Made by a program: the position numbers and the translations under genes
The notes under the pieces: generated by a model
What the model saw: only the letters and a program-made list of their open reading frames with translations
The model's database searches: none
Told to the model about the DNA's origin: nothing
Assembly: GCA_009760885.1 (NCBI GenBank)
Contig: CM019721.1
Span: 18,488,381-18,552,380, forward strand
Direction: 5' to 3'
Source of the DNA: Achatina immaculata
Lineage: Eukaryota > Mollusca > Gastropoda > Stylommatophora > Achatinidae
Length of the DNA: 64,000 bases
Shown here: positions 54,355-64,000 of the stretch, one piece after another
Position numbering within the stretch: the stretch's first letter is position 1
Layout: each line of letters begins with the position of its first letter

Positions 54355-55397
54355 GAACCTTAAGTGCCCAGGGCACATGGGGCTTCCGCAAGGGTTTTCC
54401 ACAAATGCCTGTCCTTCGCCTTTTTTTCTGCTCTTGCCCAGGTGAGTCCTCTATTGTTCAACATCCTTTCTGTTGTTCTTCTCCATGTCTCTTTTGGTCT
54501 ATCCTTACTTCTGTTCCCCTGTGGTGTCCATCTTAGTGCTATTTTTGGTAGTGAGTTGTCAGTCATTCGGAGCACATGTCCCACCCATCGCCAGCGTCTT
54601 TCCTCAATAATTGTTGTCAGTGGCTTCATCTGTATTTCTGCCAATAAGATGTTATTTCTTATGGTGTTTGGCCAGAATATTTTTCTAATTCTTCGTAACT
54701 GTATTCATGCCACTGCCAAAAAAGGGTAACCTGAAATTATGCACAAACTACAGAACTGTTGCCCTGATTAGTCATGCCAGTAAAATTCTGTTAAAAATCA
54801 TAATGGATAGACTTCTTAAGAAAATAGAAGAAGTCAATATAGTCCAAGCTGGTTTCAGGCAAGGAAGAGGATCAAGAGATCATATATTCAATATAAGATT
54901 AATAATAGAGAAATGCAGAGAGTTTAACGTAAATCTATATTAACCTTTATATACTACTCAAAGGCATTTGATTGTGTACAACACCAGAAACTTTGGAAAA
55001 TAATGAAAAAAATGGAATTTCCAATACATTTGATACAATTAACATCACTGCTGTATCTAGACCAAGAGGCAGCATTAAGAATAAATGGTGAAACAACAAC
55101 TTGGGTTGACATAAAACAGGGGGTGCATATTGTTGCCGTACCTATTTAACTCGTATACTGAAAATATAATGAGGAATGTTAGAGAAGATGTAGACAAAGA
55201 ATATTACGATGCCATAACAATTGGAGGCTATGAACTACCAGAAATTAGATATGCTGATGGCACAGTATTACTGTCCACAACACAAAAAGGAATGGAAGAA
55301 CTAATTATGTCAGTCCATACGAACAGCGAAGAGCAAAACCTCTATCTTAATGCAAAGAAAACTAAATTGATGACAACTGACAAAACAACCAAGGCAG

Positions 55398-55437
<40 letters not shown>

Positions 55438-56052
55438 GAAAAACTGGAAGAGGTGGAGAGTTTTGAATATCTTGGATCACTACTAACTAATAATGGAGAT
55501 ACAATGAGGGAAATTAAAAGGAGAACATCTATTGCTCTTCAGAAAGTAAAACAAATAAATAATCTGTGGAGAGGAGCAGACAGAACTACAAAAATAAGAT
55601 TTTTAAGGGCATGCATCTTTCCCATCGCAACATATGCCTATGAGACCTGGACACTTAACAAAACAGCTGAGAAACACATAAATGCCTTTGAATGTAAATG
55701 CTACAGAAGAGTTCTTCAAATATCATGGACACAAAAAAGAACAAATATATCCATACTACAAGAACTTAATATTGAAGAAGGCTGGGTAGTAAAGAGGATT
55801 AAAGAGAGAAAACTTAAATATTTTGGACACATTAAACGTCATGATAATTTAGACAAGATCGTCTTGGAAGGGTACATAATGGGAAAAGAAAGAGGAAGAC
55901 CAAGGCGAAGATGGCTGCAAGACATCGTTGATGATCTGCAGATGAATGCATCAGCAGTAGGCCATCTTGCTCACAACCGAGAGGCCTACAGGAGTGCTGT
56001 TTGGGAGGCAAAGTTCCGCAAGGGACATTCAAATGAATGAATGAATGAATGA
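53796..56052 (+). mobile_element. LINE-A, longest copy, inserted in the 37-bp array
   Basis: About 1.85 kb excluding a nested LINE-B. Plus-strand blocks: pre-RT (53894-54190: TETEEILERWKEYCKGMYET, IEEVLWAIKNLKNGKSPGWD), then after the insertion RT motifs (54707-54943: KILLKIIMDRLLKKIEEVNI, VQAGFRQGRGSRDHIFNIRL). The first catalytic Asp position reads YYSKAFDCV, and the YADD box reads YADG (55250). A TA microsatellite (55404-55434) splits the next block. The C-terminal frame 55453-56040 is intact and ends EAKFRKGHSNE with an ATGA tail. Frameshifts and the altered YADG show it is dead. Confidence 0.92.
54285..54696 (-). mobile_element. LINE-B nested inside LINE-A
   Basis: 412-bp copy with a CT then TA microsatellite as tail (54285-54352). 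The minus frame is open from about RRIRKIFWPN to APCALGT. Identical 12-bp duplications AACTGTATTCAT flank it (54273-54284 and 54697-54708), and joining the flanks restores LINE-A. Confidence 0.95.
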
Positions 56053-56245
56053 AATGCGTCTTGACATTTTGACATATTTATTTTGACTAAATGTGTCTTG
56101 ACATTCTATCATTTATTTGAACTAAACATGGCTCGACGTTGTAAGTGACCATTTCTTGACATTCAGACAATAGTTACATTAATTAAACGTGTCTTGACAT
56201 TGTGTGTATTCTAACTGACCATGTTTTGACATTCGGTTATAGTTG
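56053..56245. repeat. 37-bp minisatellite, right part
   Basis: Diverged units (GCGTCTTGACATTTTGACAT, ATTTATTTTGACTAAATGTG) continuing the array at 53450. Confidence 0.85.
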
Positions 56246-56454
56246 TCACTGGCACTGAACCAGAAGAAGCAGTTACATACAGAACACAACACATAAGAAG
56301 TTTCTGTGATGTAACGAGGCTTTGTATAGGAATTTGGGAGCAACATGGACACACCAACGTTCTAAAAAAGCTACACGCCATTTCTAAAACGACATCACAG
56401 CTGCAACACCTTGGTATCAACATGCAGACAGAAGAAACAGAGAACTGAGTGCAA
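56246..56454. other. Unassigned
   Basis: No gene or repeat family recognised. Confidence 0.3.
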
Positions 56455-56735
56455 TGTAATATTCACAACGTATCACTCAAATTGTATCATTCACAACGAG
56501 TCATTCACAATGTATCATTCACAACGTATCATTCAAATTATATCATTGAAAATTAATATTCATAATACATCATTTCACAACGCATCATTCACAGTGTGTC
56601 ATTCACAACACATCACTCAAGTCCCATCATTCACAATGTGTTATTCACAATTTTCCGCTGAAATTGTATCATTCAAAAGCATCATTCTCAATGTGTCACC
56701 TATAGAGTATTATTCACAATGTACCATTCACAATT
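56455..56735. repeat. Degenerate TCATTCACAA repeat
   Basis: About 20 imperfect 12-14 bp units (TATCATTCACAACG). Confidence 0.88.
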
Positions 56736-56754
56736 CACCTGTATTTACGTCTAG

Positions 56755-57012
56755 TACAACATTTAAATATTTTGGACATATTAAACGTCATGAGAATTTA
56801 GAGAAGACCGTCTTGGAAAGGTACATAACAGGAAAGAAGAAAGAGAGGAAGACCAAGGCGAAGATGGCTACAAGGCATCGTTGATAATCCGCAAATGGAT
56901 TCATCAGCAGCAGGGCATCTTGCTTACAACCGAGAGGCCTACAGGAGAGCTATAAGGGAGGCAAAGTTCCGGAAAGGACATGCAAATAAATGACTGACTG
57001 ACTGGCTGACTG
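56755..57012 (+). mobile_element. LINE-A 3' end fragment
   Basis: KYFGHIKRHENLEKTVLERY, KERKTKAKMATR, NREAYRRAIREAKFRKGH in shifted frames, ending with a GACTGACTGACTGGCTGACT tail. Confidence 0.85.
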
Positions 57013-57715
57013 ATAATATTAAATCGAGCAATCAATAAATGAAATATTTGCTGTTTTGAAAATTAAACTTTAAATGAAATATTTGCTGTTTTGAAAATTA
57101 AACTTTGTTAGTAAAATGTGTAAAATAATTATGTGAGGCATAGAAAAGAAATCCTTCCACTTTGACGAAATACACTTAATGGAACATCAGTAACACAACT
57201 ACAATACAAACCGATAATCGTACCTTCTTATGTAGAATTTCACTCGTTTATTTATTTTTGTTGTTGTTGTTCTGGTTATATTAGCTTTCTACTTCATGAC
57301 AGTTTTAAACATTATTCAATAAGTATTAAACGCTGCGATATTTCTGTAGGTAAACATACCACACTGGACAGGCTCATGAAGACTGAGCTATTAAGTTGTG
57401 TTGTGTTGTAGTTTTATCACTGTATGTGCTGATGTCATCTCTGTTGCAGTAACACGCAGGTAATGATAGGTAATACATGAGCCGCTGAGATATACACAGC
57501 ATGTCGAATACTGGCGCTGTACACATATCTCAAGCTTCGTCGTTTTCAGTTTCAATTTTGTTTACGCAAGTCGAACACTGTCCCGGTACATTACATGTCA
57601 TGGCCGGTCGTTTTCAGTTTCAGTGCTGTCCTTATCTTGTGAAATCCTAGAAGCTTTAGCCGTTTTCCAGGAACGTTTTTATGATTTCCTTGATTAAGCA
57701 GGGCGTGGCAGCCAG
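57013..57715. other. Unassigned
   Basis: A 35-bp direct duplication (AAATGAAATATTTGCTGTTT twice, 57036-57105). No gene recognised. Confidence 0.4.
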
Positions 57716-57716
57716 T

Positions 57717-57806
<90 letters not shown>
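57716..57806. repeat. GATA microsatellite
   Basis: About 22 perfect GATA repeats. Confidence 0.98.
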
Positions 57807-58049
57807 TCCAATAACCGAATGATTTTTTAACGGTTTCTTGTTAGAGAGATTAATTATCCGTTCTTTCGCTGGATCACAGCTTTCCAGGCGAGATGGCCAG
57901 AGTTCGAGCTTCGGATTTTAGTACGGGACTTAAACGTGGTAGAGAGCTCATGGAAGAAAGGAAATGGTAAAAGGAGGGGGGCGGGAATTTATGATTAAAT
58001 GTAAAAAAAGCGCCCTTGTCTGGTAGAACCGATCCCTTTTTCTAGTTCG

Positions 58050-58640
58050 ACAAGCGCCTTCCTACACAACAGACACTTTCTTACACAACAGACACCTTCT
58101 TACACAACAGACATCTTCTTACACAACAGACGCTTTCTTACACAACAGACACTTTCTTACACAATAGACACCTTCTTACACAACAGACACTTTCTTACAC
58201 AACAGACGCCTTCTTACACAACAGACATTTTCTTACACAACAGACACCTTCTTACACAACAGACATCTTCTTACACAACAGACACTTTCTTACACAACAG
58301 ACATCTTCTTACACAACAGACATCTTCTTACACAACAGACATCTTCTTACACAACAGACACTTTCTTACACAACAGACACCTTCTTATACAACAGACACT
58401 TTCTTACACAACAGACACCTTCTTACACAACAGACATTTTCTTACACAACAGACATTTTCTTACACAACAGACACTTTCTTACACAACAGACACCTTCTT
58501 ACACACAGACACTTTCTTACACAACAGACACTTTCTTACACAACAGACATCTTCTTACACAACATACACCTTTTTATACAACAGACATCTTCCTACACAA
58601 CAGACATCTTCTTACACAACAGACAATTTCTTCCACAGCA
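58050..58640. repeat. 19-bp minisatellite, about 31 copies
   Basis: Unit CTTCTTACACAACAGACAC, with CAT, CGC and TTT variants. Confidence 0.95.
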
Positions 58641-58659
58641 GACACTTTCTAGTGAAAAA

Positions 58660-60290
58660 GATTACTTCTTATAATACGACAGAAGTCATCTTGTAGTACA
58701 ACAGATGGTTAGACAGCTTCTTGTAATAGAATAGACAGCTTCTTTTAGTAGAATAGACGACTTCGTATAGTAGAAAAGACGATTTCTAGTAGTAAAATAG
58801 ACAATTTCTTAAATAGAATGGACGACTTCTTGTAGTAGAATAGACGATTTCTTATATTAGAATAGACCGTTTCTTGTAGTAGAATAGACCGCTTCTTGTA
58901 GTGGAATAGACGTCTTCTTGTAGTAGAATAGACGTCTTCTTGTAGTAGAATAGACGACTTCTTGTAGTAGAATAGACGATTTCTTATATTAGAATAAACC
59001 TTTTTTTGTACTAGAATAGACCGCTTCTTGTCGTGGAATAGACCACTTCTTGTAGTAGAATAGACGATTTCTTATATTAGAATAGACCTTTTCTTGTAGT
59101 AGAATAGACCGCTTCTTGTCGTGGAATAGACCACTTCTTGTAGTAGAATAGACGATTTCTTATATTAGAATAGACCTTTTCTTGTAGTAGAATAGACCGC
59201 TTCTTGTCGTGGAATAGACCGCTTCTTGTAGTAGAATAGACCACTTTGTAGCAGAATAGACGTCTTCTTGTAGTAAAATAGACCGTTTCTTGTAGTAGAA
59301 TAGACGATTTCTTATATTAGAATAGACCACTTCTTGTAGCAGAATAAACCGCTTCTTGTAGTAGAATAGACCGTTTCTTGTAGTAGAATAGACCATTTCT
59401 TGTAGTAGAATAGACCATTTCTTGTAGTAGAATAGACTATTTCTTATATTAGAATAGACCGTTTCTTGTAGTAGAATAGACTATTTCTTATATTAGAATA
59501 GACCGCTTCTTGTTGTGGAATAGACTACTTTTTGTAGTAGAATAGACGATTTCTTATATTAGAATAGATCACTTCTTGTAGTAGAATAGACGATTTCTTA
59601 TATTAGAATAGACCATTTCTTGTAGTAGGATAGACCGCTTCTTGTCGTGGAATAGACCACTTCTTGTAGCAGAATAGACGTCTGCTTCTAGTAGAATAGA
59701 CGATTTCTTATATTAGAATAAACCTTTTTTTGTACTAGAATAGACCACTTCTGGTCGTGGAATAGACCACTTCTTGTAGTAGAATAGACGATTTCTTATA
59801 GTAGAATAGACCGTTTCTTGTAGTAGAATAGACCGCTTCTTGTCGTGGAATAGACCACTTGTTGTAGTAGAATAGACGTCTTCTTGTAGTAGAATAGACG
59901 ATTTATTATATTAGAATAGACCGTTTCTTGTAGTAGAATAGACGATTTCTTATTTTAGAATAGACCGTTTCTTGTAGTAGAATAGACGATTTCTTATACT
60001 AGAATAGACCACTTCTTGTAGTAGAATAGACGATTTCTTATATTAGAATAGACCTTTTCTTGTAGTAGAATAGACCGCTTCTTGTCGTGGAATAGACCAC
60101 TTCTTGTAGTAGAATAGACGTCTTCTTGTAGTAGAATGGACGTCTTCTTGTAATAAAATAGACACATTATTGTAATAGAATAGACGGCGTCTTGTAGAAA
60201 AATAGACCGCTTCTTGTGATAAAATAGACGGCTTCGTGTAGTAGTATAGACAGCTTCTTTAGAATGGACGGCTTCCTGTAGTAGACGGCC
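58660..60290. repeat. 22-bp minisatellite, about 74 copies
   Basis: Unit CTTCTTGTAGTAGAATAGAC plus GA/CC. A frequent alternation is TTGTAGTAGAATAGAC with TTATATTAGAATAGAC and TTGTCGTGGAATAGAC units, giving 44-66 bp periodicity. It is the longest array in the window. Open frames inside it are artefacts. Confidence 0.95.
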
Positions 60291-60925
60291 ACAAGATAGT
60301 TGTTCAATGAATAGTGAGTGTTGTTTTTATATATAAATGTAATTAGGTTCCCTTCTATATTTGTATTAGACATTCACTGTTTGTCATTTTAGCTGTTAAG
60401 TATTCCTTGTCTGCCATCTTAGCTGTTAGGCATTCTTTTTTGTGTCATCTTAGCTGTTAGGTATTCCTTGTTTGTCATCTTTATCTGGTAGGCATTCCTT
60501 GTTTGTAGAATATACGACTTCTTGTAGTACGAGTAGAATAGACGACTTCTTGTAGTAGAATAGACGGCTTCTTTTGGTAGAATAGACAACTTCTTGTAAT
60601 AGAATAGACGCCTTCTGTTAGTAGAATAGACGGCTTCTTGTAGTAGAGTACATGGCTTCTTGTAGCAGAATAGGCGGCTTCTTGTAGTAGAATAGACAAT
60701 TTATTTATTTTAGTTGAATAGTCGACGTCTTGTAGAAAAATAGACCGCTTCATGCAGTGGAATAGACGGCTTCGTGTAGTAGTATAGACGGCCTGTTGTA
60801 GTAGAAGAGACGGTCACAAAATGGTTGTTCAGTGAATAGTGAGTGTTGTTTTTATATATAAATATAATTAGGTTCCTTTCTATATTTGTATTAGGTATTC
60901 ACTGTTTGTTATTTTAGCTGTTAGG
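60290..60925. repeat. About 520-bp direct duplication
   Basis: The 105-bp segment starting CAAGATAGTTGTTCAATGAA (60294) and running through ATAGTGAGTGTTGTTTTTAT to ATTCACTGTTTGTC recurs at 60817-60915 with few changes. Between them lie more 22-bp units (60505-60800) and the 30-bp units. Confidence 0.9.
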
Positions 60926-61400
60926 TTCCTTGTATGTCATCTTAGCTGTTAGACATTCCATGTCTGTCATCTTAGCTGTAAGGCATTCCATGTATGTCAT
61001 ATTAGCTGTTAGGTATTCTTTCTTCATTATATTAACTGTTAGAATTCCTTGTTTGAAATCTTAGCTGTTAGTCATTCCTTTCTGTCATCTTAGCTGTTAG
61101 GCATTCAGTGTTTGTCATCTTAGCTGTTAGACATTCAGTGTTTGTCATCTTAGCTGTTAGACATTCAGTGTTTGTCATCTTAGCTGTTAGACATTCCTTG
61201 TATGTCATCTTAGCTGTTAGACATTCCTTGTATGTCATTTTAGCTGTTAGACACTCTTTGTTTGTCATCTTAGCTGTTAGACATTCCTTGTATGTCATCT
61301 TAGCTGTTAGACATTCCTTGTATGTCATTTTATCTGTTATAATTCTTTGTTTATCATCTTAGCTGTTATAATTCTTTGTTTGTCATCTTAGCTGTTAATG
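60905..61400. repeat. 30-bp minisatellite, about 16 copies
   Basis: Unit TCATCTTAGCTGTTAGACAT then TCCTTGTATG. A few units also lie at 60385-60505 in the first duplicate. Confidence 0.95.
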
Positions 61401-61794
61401 GTACTCTTAACCATCCTTCTAAGAAATCACTTCTCAGTTGCCTCTTGTGATCTTTTCATCGATCTGCCGATTCTCCATGGCTCATTTCCATAGGTAATCT
61501 CAGATAACTATGTCAGAACACAGAGGTGATATAGATACATTCCACACGATTTTGTTTCTCCTTTATCTGAAAGCTGCTTTGGGTTGGCATATTCTATTCT
61601 TGATTTGAGAAGGGCGTTTCTCATCTGATGTTACTCGATTGCCCAGATATTGAATGTGTGCACCTGTCTCAAGGTTGTTCTTTGTACCGTAACATTGTGT
61701 TTATGTGGGTTCTTCTTTTGTGATATGGCCGCTGTCTCTGTTTTCTTACTATTTGGTATGAGTCCTTTACCCTGCCATCACTATATCTAATAAT
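61400..61794 (-). mobile_element. LINE RT fragment, downstream part
   Basis: Minus translation near 61640-61770 gives LIPNSKKTETAAISQKK and TLRQVHTFNIWAIE-like blocks, the segment after YADD. It continues the RT fragment at 62775-62900, from which it is separated by element X. Confidence 0.65.
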
Positions 61795-62770
61795 GTGGGG
61801 GGGGGGGGGGGGTGAAGTCGCTGTCCTATTATGCAAACAGCGACCTATAGCTGATATGCCAGCGTCAGGTTTAGCGACCCATAGCTGATATGCTAGCGTC
61901 AGGTTTAGCGACCCATAGCTGATATGCTAGCGTCAGGGTTAGCGACCCATAGCTGATATGCCAGCGTCAGGGTTAGCGACCCATAGCTGATATGCCAGCG
62001 TCAGGGTTAGCGACCCATAGCTGATATGCCAGCGTCAGGGTTAGCGACCCATAGCTGATATGCCAGCGTCAGGGTTAGTGAACCATAGCTGATATGCTAG
62101 CGTCAGGGTTAGCGAACCATAGCTGATATGCTAGCGTCAGGGTTAGTGAACCATAGCTGATATGCCAGGGTCAGGGTTAGTGAACCATAGCTGATATGCC
62201 AGGGTCAGGGTTAGTGAACCATAGCTGATATGCCAGGGTCAGGGTTAGTGAACCATAGCTGATATGCCAGGGTCAGGGTTAGTGAACCATAGCTGATATG
62301 CCAGGGTCAGGGTTAGTGAACCATAGCTGATATGCCAGGGTCAGGGTTAGTGAACCATAGCTGATATGCCAGGGTCAGGGTTAGTGAACCATAGCTGATA
62401 TGCCAGGGTCAGGGTTAGCGAACCATAGCTGATATGCCAGGGTCAGGGTTAGTGAACCATAGCTGATATGCTAGCGTCAGGGTTAGAGAACCAAAGCTGA
62501 CCAAGACCCTGTTCCAGCTCTCCGCTGGCACCCCCAGTAACAGACCTAGACTGGCTAACAAGGCAGGGATCGCCATAGTCCCCATGGTGGTGGAGTCTGC
62601 TAAATACGTATTGCACACTCCTCGCTTTTTAGCTGTACTCCGGGACTGAAAAAAAAAATAGCCGCCATAACCCGCTCCCACGCCGATACGATGCTGTACC
62701 TCAACACCTTCACAGCATCGGCTGCGAAGAACATCAGTTCGCAGTTACAGGGAAATAACACAAGACAAGA
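61795..62770 (-). mobile_element. Element X, copy 2, expanded
   Basis: Antisense relative to copy 1 (14640). The left part is the 34-bp array; 62495-62760 matches copy 1 (CCTAGACTGGCTAACAAGGC, GTCCCCATGGTGGTGGAGTC, GTACTCCGGGACTG, CAGCATCGGCTGCGAAGAAC). It sits between two halves of a LINE RT, so it is probably an insertion. Confidence 0.75.
61840..62490. repeat. 34-bp minisatellite, about 19 copies
   Basis: Unit GTTAGCGACCCATAGCTGAT then ATGCCAGCGTCAGG. Left copies have GCGACCC, middle copies GTGAACC with CAGGGTCAGG. A G-run (61797-61812) lies at its left edge. Confidence 0.95.
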
Positions 62771-62774
62771 CAAG

Positions 62775-62900
62775 AAAAGACGATCTGATAACTTCTGTAT
62801 GCTCTCTTCATTTTTGGCTGTTAGTCCTGTATCATCTGCATAGCGTATGTTCTTCAGATTGCAGCCTTCAATTCAAATTCCTGGCTTATTTTTGATTTGG
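62775..62900 (-). mobile_element. LINE RT fragment with YADD box
   Basis: Minus strand reads NLKNIRYADDTGLTAKNEES, the catalytic YADD motif of LINE reverse transcriptases with its usual context. Confidence 0.8.
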
Positions 62901-63260
62901 CTGAGGCTATTCGCACATTGTGTGACCTACATTTCCGCGACCTTTGACCCCATGCTACTAACAGTGTCAACAAATAACACCTTCTTTTGGGGAAGGTACT
63001 TCAAGCGATTTTCTTTAGCTTTTTTCCCTAATCCCTGCTCCAAAGTCGAGCCAGGACGGACAGTGGGGGGGGGGGGGGGGGGGGGGGGGGGGCGCAGGGT
63101 CCTAACCGAATTCAGGTTGGAATATTTACTTCGTCCGGGACAAACGGTCAATGGACACTTTCTAAAAGTTCAAAGTATAGTTGTTCATATTAAAGACAAA
63201 CAAATAGTGTCATAATCTAAAGTATAACTTTAAAACATAAAATAAAAATTTTAAAAAAAC
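62901..63260. other. Unassigned; G-run of about 25
   Basis: A poly-G tract at 63067-63092 (a C-run on minus). No gene recognised. Confidence 0.6.
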
Positions 63261-63261
63261 T

Positions 63262-63337
63262 TCGCCACTAGTGAGGCTCGAACCCATAACCCCATGTCCC
63301 ATAACCACTAATGCTCTACCGACTGAGCTAGCCGAAC
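63262..63337 (-). tRNA. tRNA-like gene or pseudogene
   Basis: Minus strand has A box TAGCTCAGTCGG, a clean D stem GCTC/GAGC, and B box GGTTCGAGCCT at the right distance for a tRNA of about 75 nt. The acceptor and T stems have mismatches and I could not settle the anticodon. A tRNA pseudogene or SINE head is at least as likely as a working tRNA. Confidence 0.45.
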
Positions 63338-63452
63338 AGTTGAAAGCATTTTCATTTTGTAGCATATACTTCTAGTATTGATTCGTGGTAGTGCAAAGGT
63401 CTTTATTCTTCCTCTTCTTCTGTTCTTCTTCTTCTTCGTTCGCATTGTCTGT

Positions 63453-64000
63453 CTATACCTGCAGTCCTGTCTCTTGGATAAATTTCACTGTTTTTTGTAA
63501 TTCATGTATGGAACCGTAGAGCTTATCTTCTTTAGTGGTTTCACTGGGCCAGTAATTATTTCTCAGTGTCTCATAGTTGGTGCAGTTCTGGAGGATATGT
63601 TCCACATTTTGGGGCACCTGGGCACATGTACATAGATTAGTAGTACCAACCTTAAACTTTGTATACATATGACTTCGGAGTCGGGTGTGTCCTGTTCGGA
63701 GACGGAAGATGGTGACTTGTTCCTTTCTGTTTAGCATGTGATAGTCATCATGTGGTGGTGTTTGTGGCTTCCTGTAGGTTTTTATCATGCTTTTCTTCTG
63801 ATTATAGGTGATTGGTATGTCTGGTTGCTCCATTTCAGTGCCCTCTTTGGCCAGATGGTTAGCTTTCTCATTGCCTGGTATCCCACAGTGGGAGGGAATC
63901 CATTGCAAAGTGACTCCATGTTGTAAGCCAATTTTTGACAAGGCATCCTTAAGGTTTGGTAGTTTGTTGCATTGAAGAGCTTCCAGTACTGATCTTGCAT
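63453..64000 (-). CDS. LINE ORF2 C-terminus: RNase H domain and Cys motif (partial)
   Basis: An open frame of 181 residues that runs off the right edge (it is open to 64000 and enters as a partial codon). It belongs to a jockey/I-type non-LTR element. It begins inside an RNase H domain: RSVLEALQCNKLPNLKD, then LQWIPSHCGIPGNEKANHLA with the conserved HCGIPGNE.AD-like box, in which the usual final Asp is Asn. Then comes RLRTGHTRLRSHM and a C-terminal Cys cluster (CTCAQVPQNVEHILQNC). Such clusters close ORF2 in these elements. No stop interrupts it here, so this copy could be young, but most of it lies outside the window. Confidence 0.88.
   Translation of the reverse strand, partial: ARSVLEALQCNKLPNLKDALSKIGLQHGVTLQWIPSHCGIPGNEKANHLAKEGTEMEQPDIPITYNQKKSMIKTYRKPQTPPHDDYHMLNRKEQVTIFRLRTGHTRLRSHMYTKFKVGTTNLCTCAQVPQNVEHILQNCTNYETLRNNYWPSETTKEDKLYGSIHELQKTVKFIQETGLQV

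Noticed and set aside
61840..62490. Telomere-like GGGTTAG motifs
   Set aside because: They are spaced by 34 bp inside a longer unit; this is the element X array, not telomeric TTAGGG.
1..64000. CRISPR-like regular repeats
   Set aside because: All arrays are contiguous tandem repeats without unique spacers, in eukaryotic intron-bearing DNA.

Overview
This window looks like animal (metazoan) nuclear DNA from a repeat-rich invertebrate. The evidence is split genes with GT-AG introns, non-LTR retrotransposon (LINE) debris on both strands, a Penelope-like fragment, a hAT transposon with a BED finger, tRNA-headed SINE-like repeats, and more than 25 micro- and minisatellite arrays. A mollusc, perhaps a gastropod, is my guess from the mix of elements; the sequence does not prove it. 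There are no operons, CRISPR arrays or rRNA genes.

Two host genes can be supported, both on the minus strand. (1) From about 22482 down to 3085 (and beyond) six exons join in phase into the 5' part of an immunoglobulin-superfamily cell adhesion molecule: signal peptide, Ig1 (two exons), Ig2 (two exons) and the start of Ig3. The two-exons-per-Ig layout and motifs resemble the L1CAM/neuroglian family. The rest of the gene lies to the left of the window or was not found. (2) At 47859-49412 a coding exon encodes a 499-residue, low-complexity, Pro/Gln/Arg-rich protein of unknown function, with a splice acceptor in its 5' leader and a poly(A) signal about 60 bases after the stop.

Nearly everything else is repeats. 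Working labels used below: LINE-A (C-terminus ending near AKFRKGH, tail of ATGA/TGAC repeats); LINE-B (ending APCALGT, GA-repeat tail, short 5'-truncated copies with 8-13 bp target duplications); LINE-C (ending RALCDV, followed by a TTTAACGGCACGGGAAGGAT-like 3' end); LINE-D (RT copy at 20240-22140); LINE-E (carries GKIEGxRxR...KEK and YLGTMLTS motifs); SINE-1 (tRNA-like head, body with a CTTTCATGTGGCCGAAGGTC-like core); element X (14640-14990 and 61795-62770).

Layout: 1-1100 LINE-E with an internal 20-bp array; 1100-22500 the Ig gene with repeat-loaded introns; 22640-32430 LINE-A copies, a Penelope-like fragment and several arrays; 33173-36084 a dead hAT element; 36090-46900 LINE debris, a pyrimidine-rich tract and two arrays inside one LINE-E copy; 47790-49412 the 499-residue gene; 50040-57010 arrays and a doubly nested LINE insertion; 57716-62770 a long run of minisatellites; 63453-64000 the end of a LINE with an RNase H domain.

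The most interesting pattern is where minisatellites come from. The roughly 39-copy array at 5945-7878 appears to be an amplification of the exon/5'-splice-site junction at 7879. At least three other arrays are amplifications of recognisable LINE coding motifs, and one is an amplification of a segment that is single-copy in another copy of element X. No new enzymatic or defence system was found. All coordinates of repeats are approximate by a few bases to a few tens of bases.
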